From Mesorhizobium shangrilense (lineage in GTDB: Bacteria; Pseudomonadota; Alphaproteobacteria; Rhizobiales; Rhizobiaceae): a stretch of 64,000 nt of DNA. The notes below the pieces were generated by a model. The model worked only from the letters and a program-made list of their open reading frames with translations. It searched no databases and was not told the DNA's origin. The translations under genes were made by a program, and so were the position numbers. Within the stretch, counting starts at the first letter, position 1, and every line of letters starts with the position of its first letter. Of this stretch, positions 39,739 to 48,041 are shown one piece after another. The stretch is taken from positions 1,860,001 through 1,924,000 of the forward strand of contig NZ_JBEWSZ010000001.1 in NCBI RefSeq assembly GCF_040537815.1, written 5' to 3'.

Positions 39739-39763
39739 GTTGAACCACCCCGCACGGTTCAAC
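39739..39763. promoter_or_regulatory. Inverted repeat just upstream of the repeat-protein gene
   Basis: GTTGAACC / GGTTCAAC (8-bp arms, 9-nt spacer) ends 12 nt before the start at 39776 and overlaps the 12-bp palindrome TTCAACGTTGAA (39733-39744). It may be an operator or a leader hairpin. The rest of 39418-39738, between clpP and this gene, shows no coding potential. Confidence 0.45.
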
Positions 39764-39775
39764 AGGGGGAGTGCC

Positions 39776-40366
39776 ATGTTCATGAAAACTGCATCCTTCA
39801 TTATTGCCGGACTGACCGTTTGCGGCACAATTTCAGAGACGGCGGCGGGAGGCCGCGCCGTCGAATGCTACGAACCGGTCAACCGGCCGGCCGTCTACGA
39901 TACAGTCTATGAAAATGTGCTGGTGCGTCCCGCCGGCCAGTTGGTGGACTACGATCCGCCGATCTATGGGACGCGCGAGCGCGTGGTGCAGACCGTGCCG
40001 GCACAGGTCAGATACGAGATCGTGCCGGCCATCACTCGTACCGTCTACCACACGGTGAAGGTCGATGATGGCGGCTATGCCTGGGAATGGCGCGTCATCC
40101 ACGGCCGCAGGGTGCTGTGCAAGGTCTGGCGCAAGGCGCGCTATCAGCGGGTCGCCGAGACCGTGGTTGTAGAGCCTGAGCGGACGCGCCGCGTCGTCAT
40201 CCCCGCCGAGTATGACAGTATCGCGGAGGAGGTGCTGGTGCGCCCCGAACAGAGGCGCGTCACCGACATTCCGCCGTCGTACCAAACGGTGGCGCGGCGC
40301 GTCGTGGTCAGAGAAGGATCAACCCGCTGGCGCCGCGTGCATATTCCCAGGCATTGCCAGGACTAG
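39776..40366 (+). CDS. Secreted protein with Tyr/Val-rich beta repeats, unknown function
   Basis: A 196-residue protein with a signal peptide (about 24 residues, ending near SETAAGG). The mature part is built from repeats of about 25-28 residues with the pattern Y-x-x-V-x-x-x-V-x-V-x-P, for example YDTVYENVLVRPAG, YQRVAETVVVEPER, YDSIAEEVLVRPEQ and YQTVARRVVVREGS. Similar repeats occur in periplasmic or outer-membrane proteins of unknown role. Two cysteines (ECYEP and VLCKVW in the mature part) plus CQD at the end could form disulfides. ATG at 39776 follows a strong AGGGGGAG site. I do not recognise a specific function. Confidence 0.7.
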   Translation: MFMKTASFIIAGLTVCGTISETAAGGRAVECYEPVNRPAVYDTVYENVLVRPAGQLVDYDPPIYGTRERVVQTVPAQVRYEIVPAITRTVYHTVKVDDGGYAWEWRVIHGRRVLCKVWRKARYQRVAETVVVEPERTRRVVIPAEYDSIAEEVLVRPEQRRVTDIPPSYQTVARRVVVREGSTRWRRVHIPRHCQD

Positions 40367-40373
40367 AGGTCAC

Positions 40374-41477
40374 TCAGACCGCCTCGGCTCTGAGCCATGT
40401 CTTCAGGCCGACGATGTCGCCGTCACCGACAGCCGCTGCGACGCGCCGGCCGACCGCCGCGCCGAACTTGTAGCCATGGCCGGAGCAGGCCGAGACGACC
40501 ACGCATTTGCCTTTCTCATGCGCCAGGAATTTCTCGTCGGCGGTGAACGTGTAGGCGCAGGTGACCACCTCGGTGATCCGATATTCCTCTATCCGTGCGA
40601 TCGGCGGTGAGAACAGGTTGCGGATCGCCTCGCCCTCACCCGCAACCGGCTCGCGGTTCCAGTCGGCATCGCTGGTCGGCACCTTGTGCAGGCCCGAGCC
40701 GAACTTCATGTCGGTGCCACGTGTTGGCGGGATCATGTAGCCATCGGTCTTGCCGCCGACGTCGAGAATGACCGGCGCCGTCTCCTAGGTCGCCTTGAGA
40801 TCGGCCGGCGGCTCGGCATAGGCGAGCGCGGTGCGATAGGTCTTCAACTCGCCGTCGAGTTCCGGGAACAGTTTCAGGACCCAGGCGCCGGCCGTGACGA
40901 CGATGCGATCGGCCTGCATCGTCTCGCCACTCTCCAGCACGATATGGCCGGCCTCGGCATCTATCTCAGTAACCTTGCTGCGTTCGTAGACATTGGCGCC
41001 ATTGGCGCGCAGCCATTTTGCCAGTCCCGCCGCAATCTTGCGGCAATGCAGCGCGCCGCCTTCCGGAGAAAAATAGGCGTAGCGAAACGAGCCGGCCTCA
41101 AGGAACGGCCAACGCTTGACCGCCGCGTCGGGTTCGAACAGCTCGAACGGAAAATTCCCCTCCTCCAGACCCTCGCGATATTCCTCGGCCTCGTCGCCCA
41201 GTTCGCGCGAGATACAAAGGAAACCCCTGGCATCGAGGTGGTTCTCGCCGAGGTCGGCCCACATCTCGTCCCAGGCCTGATAGGCCTCGGTGATCAACCG
41301 GCCATAGCCGGTTCCGGCCCGATAGGCGCGGCGGATGACGCGGTGATGGTCGCCCGATGCAGCGAGCGGATTGGGAATCGGCCCTTGCTCGACAATGGAA
41401 ACATTATGGCCCGACTTGACCAGCGACCACGCCGTCGAGAGGCCGGCAATGCCAGCGCCAACCACGATCACATTCAT
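40374..41477 (-). pseudogene. FAD-dependent amine/amino-acid oxidoreductase (sarcosine-oxidase-like DAO), broken by one amber codon
   Basis: On the minus strand the frame starts MNVIVVGAGIAGLSTAWSL, an FAD-binding glycine box, and continues through a DAO fold to PPADLKAT, where TAG (40785-40787) interrupts it. The same frame reads on without shift as ETAPVILDVGGKTDGY and then the normal C-terminus with CSGHGYKFG, the flavin-attachment-type segment of monomeric sarcosine oxidases and N-methyltryptophan oxidases. The combined length (about 367 residues) is typical of the family, so a single substitution separates it from an intact gene. If not read through, it yields only the N-terminal 230 residues, which should be inactive. 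Confidence 0.85.
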
Positions 41478-41535
41478 CAGAACCGTCTTCCCGCGCCCGC
41501 ACGGCTGGCACAATTCATTCGACTTTGGAGCACCA

Positions 41536-41584
41536 GAGCATGATCCCGAAAGGTGGAAACCGGCTTTCGGAAAAGATCATGCTC
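41536..41584. repeat. 49-bp rhizobial intergenic palindrome, copy 2 (inverted)
   Basis: The reverse complement of this element matches 657-705 at 45 of 49 positions, including both outer arms (GAGCATGATC and GATCATGCTC). It lies in the divergent spacer between the broken oxidoreductase and the cytochrome P450. Confidence 0.85.
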
Positions 41585-41693
41585 GAACAAAGAGATAGAT
41601 CAGGATGACGACTAAACCGAACGTCATCGTCATCCAGCACCGCGTCAACATACGGTCTGGCACCAGGCTGGCAAGCCGGGCTAATGATCCAGC

Positions 41694-42950
41694 ATGACCG
41701 ATTTGATGCCGCCACCGTCCTATCTGACCTTCGATCGAACTGCCCGCCGCCTGCGGCTCGACCCGCATGAGCCGGCTTTTTTCCGGGATCCCTACGAAGC
41801 CTATGCCTGGCTGCACGACGCATCGAACGCATTCTTCTGGGAAGAGTTCGGCTTCTGGTGTTTTGGCGGCTTCGACGACGTCAACCGGCTGCTGCGCGAT
41901 CGCCGCTTCGGCCGGCAGAACCCGGCCGGTATTCCAGACAGCCGTGGCATCGGCCAGGACCGCACGCATCTCAAGGCATTTGACGGCATCGAGGCCAATT
42001 CGATGCTTGAACTGGAGCCGCCGGTGCATACGCGGCTCAGAACGCTGGTCAATCGTGCCTTCGTCTCGCGGCAGGTCGAGCGGCTGCGGCCGCGTGTCGA
42101 GGCGCTCGCCAACGAATTGATCGACCGCTTCGATCCGGCGAGTCCTGTCGATCTTCTGCCCGCTTTCGCAGCGCCACTGCCGATCACCATCATTGCCGAA
42201 ATGCTCGGCGTTCCCGTCGAAATGGGACCGCAACTGCTCGACTGGTCGCACCAGATGGTCGCCATGTACATGCATGGCCGCACGCGCGAGACTGAGGACA
42301 CCGCCAACCGCGCCTCGCGCGAATTCTCTGATTTCCTGCGCGGCTACGTCACTGAGCGACGCAAGAAGCCGGGTGACGACCTGCTGTCCCCGCTGATCTC
42401 GGCGCAGGAGGATGGCCAGAAGCTCTCCGAGGACGAGTTGGTCTCCTCTGCCATCCTGCTGCTCAATGCCGGCCATGAGGCGACGGTCCACCAGACCGGC
42501 AACGCCGTGCGCTCGATCCTGGCGCAAGGCGGCGACCCTAGACGCTTCTTCACCTCGCCCGAGGCAACCGCGGCGACGGTCGAGGAATGCCTGCGCTTCG
42601 ACGCGCCGCTGCACATGTTCACGCGCTACGCCTATCAGGAGATCGAACTCGCCCCGGGCATCGTCGTACAGCCTGGCCAGACGATCGGGCTGCTGCTCGG
42701 CATGGCCAACCATGACCCAAAGGCCTTCGCCAATCCATCGGCGTTCAGCCCCGGCCGCGAGGACCAGAAGAACGTCTCGTTCGGCGCCGGCATCCATTTT
42801 TGTATCGGTGCGCCGCTCGCCCGGCTCGAACTGCAGGTGTCGCTGAAAACCCTGTTCGGGCGGCATCCGAGGCTGCATCTTGCCGAACAGCCACGCTTCC
42901 GCGACACCTATCATTTCCACGGGCTGGAAGCGCTCTTCGTCCAATTTTGA
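41694..42950 (+). CDS. Cytochrome P450
   Basis: A 418-residue soluble class I-type bacterial P450 monooxygenase. The I-helix oxygen-activation motif is LLNAGHEATVHQ, where the usual acidic-Thr pair is spaced by an extra Ala. The ExxR is ECLR (E298-R301), and the heme loop FGAGIHFCIGAPLARLE supplies the thiolate ligand C370. Electrons must come from a ferredoxin/reductase encoded elsewhere; none is adjacent. The substrate is unknown. Similar rhizobial P450s lack assigned functions. The next gene is an acetyltransferase 58 bp on, which might modify the same product. Confidence 0.93.
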   Translation: MTDLMPPPSYLTFDRTARRLRLDPHEPAFFRDPYEAYAWLHDASNAFFWEEFGFWCFGGFDDVNRLLRDRRFGRQNPAGIPDSRGIGQDRTHLKAFDGIEANSMLELEPPVHTRLRTLVNRAFVSRQVERLRPRVEALANELIDRFDPASPVDLLPAFAAPLPITIIAEMLGVPVEMGPQLLDWSHQMVAMYMHGRTRETEDTANRASREFSDFLRGYVTERRKKPGDDLLSPLISAQEDGQKLSEDELVSSAILLLNAGHEATVHQTGNAVRSILAQGGDPRRFFTSPEATAATVEECLRFDAPLHMFTRYAYQEIELAPGIVVQPGQTIGLLLGMANHDPKAFANPSAFSPGREDQKNVSFGAGIHFCIGAPLARLELQVSLKTLFGRHPRLHLAEQPRFRDTYHFHGLEALFVQF

Positions 42951-43008
42951 GCTTGCGGGCTTGGGTTGGTGTGGTGGCAAAAACAGATTTCAGCGACGGA
43001 GCCTCGCC

Positions 43009-43662
43009 ATGACCATCGCCGAAGATGCAACCGCCAAACACTGGTCGAAGGTGGAGTATCTGCACGAGACCGTGAAGAACCCGAACATCCATGTTCGGGG
43101 CACGCACAGCTACTATAGCGACGCATGGTCGGGGTCGTTCGAGGACAGCGTGGTGCGCTACCTCCATGGCGACGATTACAGTCTGAAAGCCTGGCAACCC
43201 GCCTGGCCGATCGATCAACTGCATATTGGCGACTATGTATGCATCGGCGCGGAAGCAGTGATCCTGCTCGGCGGCAACCATACCCACCGGATGGACTGGT
43301 TCAGCCTCTATCCATTTGCCGAATTCATCGTCGACGCCTATGTCGGCAAGGGTGACACCACCATTGGTGACGGTGTCTGGATCGGCATGCGCGCCATGGT
43401 CATGCCCGGCGTCAGCATCGGCGAAGGTGCGGTCATCGCCTCGGGAGCGATCGTGACCAAGGATGTGGCGCCCTACACAATCGTCGCGGGAAACCCGGCA
43501 AAGCCGATCAAGTCGCGATTTGCCGAGGCAACGACGAAGACGCTGCTCGCGCTCAAGGTCTACGACTGGCCGACGGACAAATTCGAAGCGCTTAAGCACT
43601 TGGTTTGCGCTGATGATATCGACGCCCTTGCCGCGGCTTCGCAGCAATACAACGCGGGTTGA
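43009..43662 (+). CDS. CatB/Vat-type hexapeptide-repeat O-acetyltransferase
   Basis: A 217-residue left-handed beta-helix acyltransferase of the xenobiotic acetyltransferase (XAT) subgroup. NPNIHVRGTHSYYSD opens the family-specific insertion, GGNHTHRMDW holds the catalytic histidine region, and GDGVWIGMRAMVMPGVSIGEGAVIASGAIV is a run of hexapeptide repeats, with VAGNPAKPI at the end. Members acetylate chloramphenicol, streptogramins or sugar hydroxyls with acetyl-CoA; the family alone does not show antibiotic resistance. Start at 43009. Confidence 0.88.
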   Translation: MTIAEDATAKHWSKVEYLHETVKNPNIHVRGTHSYYSDAWSGSFEDSVVRYLHGDDYSLKAWQPAWPIDQLHIGDYVCIGAEAVILLGGNHTHRMDWFSLYPFAEFIVDAYVGKGDTTIGDGVWIGMRAMVMPGVSIGEGAVIASGAIVTKDVAPYTIVAGNPAKPIKSRFAEATTKTLLALKVYDWPTDKFEALKHLVCADDIDALAAASQQYNAG

Positions 43663-43672
43663 TGCCGCGTCG

Positions 43673-44023
43673 TCAAAGCTTGATCACGTATTCCTTGCGA
43701 GTCGTTTCAAGCACTTCCCAGCTTCCCTTGAAGCCAGGCCTCAGGAGGAAGCTGTCGCCTGCGCGGACGGTGCGCGCCTCGCCGCCCTCCTCCGTGATCA
43801 CCGAAACGCCGGACAGGATGTGGCAGAACTCCCACTCGTCATATTCGACCCGCCATTTGCCCGGCGTCGATTCCCAGATGCCGGCATAGAGCCCGCCGTC
43901 GCGTTCCTCGACGTTCCAGGTGCGGAATTTCGGATCGCCTGAAATCAGGCGCTCCTCGGCCGGCGCTCCAGCCTCGGCCTCGACGCTGTTGGCGTCGAGG
44001 GGCAGGAAATTCGATGCACTCAT
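43673..44023 (-). CDS. Small cupin-domain protein
   Basis: A 116-residue single cupin of the (S)-ureidoglycine aminohydrolase/DUF861-like type. The core EYDEWEFCHILSGVSVIT, with Glu and His at the metal-site positions, and AGDSFLLRPGFKGSWEV are visible. Such proteins often have no known enzyme role. The start (44023) lies 2 bp from the stop of metY, so it is co-transcribed with it and could be regulated with sulfur metabolism. Confidence 0.8.
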   Translation of the reverse strand: MSASNFLPLDANSVEAEAGAPAEERLISGDPKFRTWNVEERDGGLYAGIWESTPGKWRVEYDEWEFCHILSGVSVITEEGGEARTVRAGDSFLLRPGFKGSWEVLETTRKEYVIKL

Positions 44024-44025
44024 GA

Positions 44026-45306
44026 TCAGACCTTGGCCAGCGCCTGCTCGAGATCGGCGACGATGTCGTTGACGTCCTCGATGCCGACCGAGAGCCGCAC
44101 CGTGTCCGGGCCAGCCCCGGCTTTCACCTTCTGCTCGTCGGAAAGCTGGCGATGCGTTGTCGATGCCGGGTGGATGACCAGCGACTTGGTGTCGCCGACA
44201 TTGGCAAGATGCGAGAACAGTTCCAGCGCTTCCACGAACTTCACGCCTGCCGCGTAGCCGCCCTTCAGGCCGAAGGTGAAGACAGCGCCGGCGCCGAGCG
44301 GCGAGTATTTCTTCTGTAGCGCGTTGTTCTTGTCGCTGGGCAGGCCGGGGTAATTCACCCAGGCAACCTTGGGATGGTTGGACAGCCAGGCGGCCACCGT
44401 GACCGCATTGTCGCAATGGCGCTGCATGCGCAGCGGCAGGGTTTCGAGGCCGGTCAGAATGAGAAACGCATTGAAAGGCGAAATGGCAGGGCCAAGGTCG
44501 CGCAGGCCGAGAACACGCGCGGCGATGGCGAAGGCGAAATTGCCGAAGGTCTCATGCAGGACAAGGCCGCCATATTCGGGACGCGGCTCCGACAGCATCG
44601 GGTATTTTCCCGACTTCGACCAGTCGAAGGTGCCGCCATCGACGATGACGCCGCCGATCGAATTGCCGTGACCGCCGATGAACTTGGTCAGCGAATGGAC
44701 GACGATATCGGCGCCATGTTCGATCGGCCGGATCAGGTAAGGCGAGGCCAGCGTGTTGTCGACGATCAGCGGCAGCCCATGCTTGCGCGCGATCTCACCG
44801 ATCTTCTCGATATCGACGAAGGTGCCGCCCGGATTGGCAAGGCTCTCGATGAAGATGGCCTTGGTCTTGTCGTCGATCTGGCTTTCAAAGGTCGACAGGT
44901 CGTTAGTGTCGGCCCAGCGGACCTCCCAGCCATAGTTCTTGAAAGCATGACCGAACTGGTTGATCGAACCGCCATAGAGCTTATTGGCAGCAATGAAATT
45001 CTCGCCGGGCCGCATCAGATTGTGGAACACAATCACCTGCGCCGCATGGCCGGAGGCGACCGCAAGCGCTGCCGTTCCGCCTTCGAGCGCGGCGACACGC
45101 TCTTCCAGCACTGCCTGGGTCGGGTTCATGATGCGGGTGTAGATGTTGCCGAAGGCCTTCAGCCCGAACAGCGAGGCGGCATGGTCGGCATCATCGAAGA
45201 CGAAGGAGGTGGTCTGGTAGATCGGCGTGGCGCGCGCGCCCGTTGCCGGATCCGGCTTGGCGCCGGCATGGACGGCGAGCGTGTTGAAACCAGGCGTGCG
45301 GGTCAT
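44026..45306 (-). CDS. metY: O-acetylhomoserine sulfhydrylase / aminocarboxypropyltransferase
   Basis: A 426-residue PLP enzyme of the Cys/Met-metabolism family that makes homocysteine from O-acetylhomoserine and sulfide. The PLP lysine is K208 in VHSLTKFIGGHG, with the phosphate-contact YGGS (111-114), IYTRIMNPT (55-63) and the aspartate in LIVDNTLASP. The insertion-rich length of about 430 residues separates MetY from MetB/MetC (about 390). GGGAGG is directly upstream. A leader of about 250 nt precedes it and contains a short open frame whose stop overlaps the metY start. Confidence 0.92.
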   Translation of the reverse strand: MTRTPGFNTLAVHAGAKPDPATGARATPIYQTTSFVFDDADHAASLFGLKAFGNIYTRIMNPTQAVLEERVAALEGGTAALAVASGHAAQVIVFHNLMRPGENFIAANKLYGGSINQFGHAFKNYGWEVRWADTNDLSTFESQIDDKTKAIFIESLANPGGTFVDIEKIGEIARKHGLPLIVDNTLASPYLIRPIEHGADIVVHSLTKFIGGHGNSIGGVIVDGGTFDWSKSGKYPMLSEPRPEYGGLVLHETFGNFAFAIAARVLGLRDLGPAISPFNAFLILTGLETLPLRMQRHCDNAVTVAAWLSNHPKVAWVNYPGLPSDKNNALQKKYSPLGAGAVFTFGLKGGYAAGVKFVEALELFSHLANVGDTKSLVIHPASTTHRQLSDEQKVKAGAGPDTVRLSVGIEDVNDIVADLEQALAKV

Positions 45307-45555
45307 GGAAAACCTCCCTTTTTGAAACTCTCAAATCGCGGGGCATTCTTGGCGAAGCCCAGGCGTGAATGCAAAGAAGAAAATACCTTTCGGCGAACGA
45401 TCTGCGATGAACGCGCGAGAAAACCTGTTTCTTCCCGGAATAATTTTTCGTCTAGGGCCACGTCGCAGTTAAAGCGATTTGTGCGACGCGCCTTAGTCAT
45501 CTTTTTTGCTCATGCCGTGATCCCAAAACTGCTGCGCACTTTTGGGCGACATGCA
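45307..45555 (-). promoter_or_regulatory. Leader region of metY with stem-loop and possible leader peptide
   Basis: A 7-bp stem CGTCGCA / TGCGACG (45461-45488, 14-nt loop) sits about 155 nt before metY. An open frame of 65 codons begins with ATG at 45500 and ends TTTCCATGA, its TGA overlapping the metY ATG. It is Lys/Arg/Phe-rich, matches no family I know, and has only a weak ribosome site. A methionine-gene leader of this length suggests RNA control, but I could not fit it to the SAM-II pattern. Confidence 0.4.
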
Positions 45556-46077
45556 TCATTTCTGTCGCACGCCAAAACTCTGAAAACCAGACCGCATCAA
45601 CGGCTTCTTCGATGACAACACGCCGGAATTGACGCCGGTCCAGCCGATCTCGCCTGACAGCTTGCCATATTCGATCTTGGGGCAACGATTCATCACCACC
45701 TTGATGCCGGCGGCTTCGGCGCGCGCGGCCGCCTCATCATGACGCACGCCAAGCTGCATCCAGATCACCTTGGGCAGCGGATAGAGCTTCATGACCTCGT
45801 CGACGATCCCGGGAACCGCCGCGGCGTTGCGGAAAACATCAACCATGTCGATCGGTTCGGGAACATCCGCCAGGCTCGCATAGGTCATGCGGCCGAGGAT
45901 TTCCTTGCCGGCATGGCCGGGATTGATCGGGAACACCGAAAATCCCTTGGCCAACAGATATTTCAGCACGAAATAGCTTGGGCGAACATCGTTGGCGGAC
46001 GCACCAACCATGGCGACGGTCTTTACCGAATTCAGGATGCCGCCGATGTAGGCGTTGTCGTAGGCGTCGTGGTTCAT
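45556..46077 (-). CDS. CoA-binding (YccU-like) protein
   Basis: A 173-residue Rossmann-fold protein of the CoA_binding family, resembling the N-terminal domain of succinyl-CoA synthetase alpha. VAMVGASANDVRPSYFVLKYLLAKG is the nucleotide-binding start, GHAGKEILG and PIDMVDVFRN the next strands, and MNRCPKIEY the conserved C-terminal cysteine segment. The biological role of stand-alone YccU proteins is not established. In some rhizobia such a gene lies next to metY, as here. Its start overlaps the GNAT gene stop by 4 bp (ATGA). Confidence 0.88.
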   Translation of the reverse strand: MNHDAYDNAYIGGILNSVKTVAMVGASANDVRPSYFVLKYLLAKGFSVFPINPGHAGKEILGRMTYASLADVPEPIDMVDVFRNAAAVPGIVDEVMKLYPLPKVIWMQLGVRHDEAAARAEAAGIKVVMNRCPKIEYGKLSGEIGWTGVNSGVLSSKKPLMRSGFQSFGVRQK

Positions 46078-46835
46078 GCCGAAATGGCCTTCCTGCGGTA
46101 GTGGTATCGGTAAAGTTCCCGGTTGAAGCCGAGCGAAGCATAGAGCGCCCTACCCGCGGCGTTGTCCGCGACCACCTGCAGGCATGCCGCCGACGCGCCC
46201 TTGCGCCGCGCCCAGCCGATCAGGCCGCCGACAGTCCTGCGGCCCAACCCCTGCTGCCTGAAGCGGCCATCGGTTTCAACCGATTCGACGACAAGCAGTC
46301 CATCCCGGATCACGCCGTAAGCCACCGCCGCGACTTCGCCGTCGCGTTCGGTCGACACGAATGCCTTGTTGCCCGTGATCAATCCGGTCATATCGCGAAA
46401 GACACGGCCATCCGTGGCACTATAAGATCCCATTCGAAACCGCGCCTCGAACCAATCCTCGCCCGGCGTCGGCGACACCACGACCTGAGGGTCTGGCGCA
46501 TCCTTCAATTCGTCCATGCCAGCATAGAGATGGATGGTCCCGCCTTCGAAGCTGTAGCCACGGCTGTCGAGGACTGCATCCATTTCGGCGGCGATGTCGG
46601 GAATCCTGAACAAGGTCGTCTGTTGATGCTCGCCATAGAATGCCTCGACCATGGCAAGCACGGTTTCCGGTGCTGCGGTCCTGCCTCGCAGAGGGTTGGC
46701 CGAGTTGGTGCGCCGCGTCTTGCCGCCGGACTGGCGCAGAAGCCAGCCGTCAACCATCACCTCCCTGGCCGCCGGGCAGCCTTCCAGGCAGGTCTGTTCA
46801 ACCTGCCAATCGAGATCATCCGCGCCCGCCGTCAT
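46074..46835 (-). CDS. GNAT-family N-acetyltransferase
   Basis: A 253-residue acetyltransferase. The C-terminal GNAT core has the acetyl-CoA pyrophosphate motif RQQGLGRRTVGGLIGWA and the terminal NAAGRALYASLGF segment. The N-terminal half (WQVEQTCLEGCPAAREVMVDGWLLR) is the segment seen in many GNATs annotated only as acetyltransferases. The acceptor is unknown. It is translationally coupled by ATGA overlaps at both ends, with the AAA ATPase upstream and the CoA-binding gene downstream. Confidence 0.87.
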   Translation of the reverse strand: MTAGADDLDWQVEQTCLEGCPAAREVMVDGWLLRQSGGKTRRTNSANPLRGRTAAPETVLAMVEAFYGEHQQTTLFRIPDIAAEMDAVLDSRGYSFEGGTIHLYAGMDELKDAPDPQVVVSPTPGEDWFEARFRMGSYSATDGRVFRDMTGLITGNKAFVSTERDGEVAAVAYGVIRDGLLVVESVETDGRFRQQGLGRRTVGGLIGWARRKGASAACLQVVADNAAGRALYASLGFNRELYRYHYRRKAISA

Positions 46836-47608
46836 TCGCCATCCTCCTGGAGCGCTTCCGCCATAAAGGACTGCGGGTCGATGCAGAAGTCTTTGAACAT
46901 GCGAAAATGGTCGGTATCCTGAAAATCCGCGGGATCGAGCCCGAACCGGCTGATGCGAAACAGCCGTGCGCCGGGACAGGCCATCAGCAGCGGCGAGTGC
47001 GTGGCCATGATCACTTGCGCGGTACCCGAACGGTCCATGCGACCAAGCATTTTCAGCAGTTCGATCTGGCGCGACGGTGACAGCGCGCTCTCGGGTTCGT
47101 CGAGGATGTAGATGCCTTGCCTGCTGCAGCGTTCCTCGAAGAAGCGGATGAAGCCCTCGCCATGCGACCAGGACAGGAAGTCCGGTGGGGGCCCGCCAGA
47201 GTCCAGCGCCGCCTGATCGAGATAGCGGGCGACCGAGTAGAAAGATTCGGCGCGGAAGAACCAGCCGGCGGTGACCTTCGGCAGCCAGTGCGCACGCAGC
47301 GTATCAGCCAGCGCCGCGCCACTCTTGTCGATGGCGCTGGAATGGTCGACCGGCCTGTAGCCCTTGCCGCCGCCGGCCTCGTCATAGCCAGCCAGCGCGC
47401 CGATCGCCTCGAGCAAGGTGGATTTGCCGGTGCCGTTCTCACCGACGATGATGGTGATCGGCGTCGTGAATTCGAGTTCGAACGCCTGGCCGCGAAACAG
47501 CGGCAGGTTCCAGGGGTATTTTTCCCAGTCCGCAACGCGCGCCGGCTCCAAAAGGATTCGCTTGAGATAAGGCGCCTTGAGCCGCGTCAGTTGCTTGCGA
47601 TAGGCCAT
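46832..47608 (-). CDS. AAA-family ATPase, ABC/SMC-like single domain
   Basis: A 258-residue P-loop ATPase. Walker A is VGENGTGKSTLLEAI, preceded by the ELEFTTPITIIVG strand, and Walker B is GIYILDEPESALSP with its catalytic glutamate. MATHSPLLMACPGA forms the switch region. It has no transmembrane domain and no nuclease domain, so it resembles the isolated AAA_21/AAA_23 ATPases whose roles are mostly unknown. FLSWSHGEGFIRFF before Walker B replaces a canonical LSGGQ signature. It begins the coupled trio with GNAT and CoA-binding genes. Confidence 0.87.
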   Translation of the reverse strand: MAYRKQLTRLKAPYLKRILLEPARVADWEKYPWNLPLFRGQAFELEFTTPITIIVGENGTGKSTLLEAIGALAGYDEAGGGKGYRPVDHSSAIDKSGAALADTLRAHWLPKVTAGWFFRAESFYSVARYLDQAALDSGGPPPDFLSWSHGEGFIRFFEERCSRQGIYILDEPESALSPSRQIELLKMLGRMDRSGTAQVIMATHSPLLMACPGARLFRISRFGLDPADFQDTDHFRMFKDFCIDPQSFMAEALQEDGE

Positions 47609-47617
47609 GGGGCGGCG

Positions 47618-48040
47618 TCAATCCGGCAGCGAAATCGTGCCGTCTTCCGCGATCGGAAAGGCCGGATTGTGCGCCACTTCCCAGATATGCCCGTCCGCAT
47701 CGGCGAAATAACCGTACCAGCCACCCCAGAAGGCGCGCCCCGCTGGCTTGACGATACGACCGCCAGCCCTCTCGGCCTGCGCCAGAACCTCATCGACCTC
47801 GGCGTCGGAGCGGGTGTTGTAGGCGAGATAGACAGCGGACGGCGCCTTGGCGAAGGCAATGCCCGAATCCTCCTCCGCGCTTTCGCGTGGAAACAGGCCA
47901 AGAATGGCGCCACCCATCTGGAAGAAGGCGACGCCGTCTGTGATCCCCGCGTGGCGGGTCAGACCCATGGCCTCGTAGAAGCGCACGGCGCGGTCGAGAT
48001 TGTCGGTAGCGATGGTGATGATGGAGATGCGGGGCTCCAT
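47618..48040 (-). CDS. VOC-family protein (glyoxalase superfamily)
   Basis: A 140-residue VOC protein. IITIATDNLDRAVRFYEAMGL is the first beta-alpha unit, with Thr/Asp in place of the usual metal-binding His. The second half shows YFADADGHIWEVAHNP, with His and Glu retained. The intermediate FFQMGGAILGLFP and GGWYGYFAD segments are typical of uncharacterised VOC proteins of rhizobia. It is 1 bp from the enoyl-CoA hydratase gene and on the same strand, but a functional link is not evident. Confidence 0.85.
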   Translation of the reverse strand: MEPRISIITIATDNLDRAVRFYEAMGLTRHAGITDGVAFFQMGGAILGLFPRESAEEDSGIAFAKAPSAVYLAYNTRSDAEVDEVLAQAERAGGRIVKPAGRAFWGGWYGYFADADGHIWEVAHNPAFPIAEDGTISLPD

Positions 48041-48041
48041 C

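Noticed and set aside
40374..41477. TAG read as pyrrolysine or as a reassigned codon
   Set aside because: No pyrrolysine biosynthesis is expected in this group, and TAG serves as a normal stop elsewhere (for example speB). A point mutation is simpler.
41577..42980. 467-codon frame antisense to the cytochrome P450
   Set aside because: The P450 frame carries all family motifs; the antisense product has none.
45461..45488. SAM-II riboswitch upstream of metY
   Set aside because: The stem is present, but the loop and 3' flank do not show the SAM-II pseudoknot sequence as I know it; a covariance search would decide.
45303..45500. 65-codon frame ahead of metY as a confirmed gene
   Set aside because: It has a weak ribosome site and no known relatives. 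It is kept as a hypothesis in the leader entry, not as a CDS.
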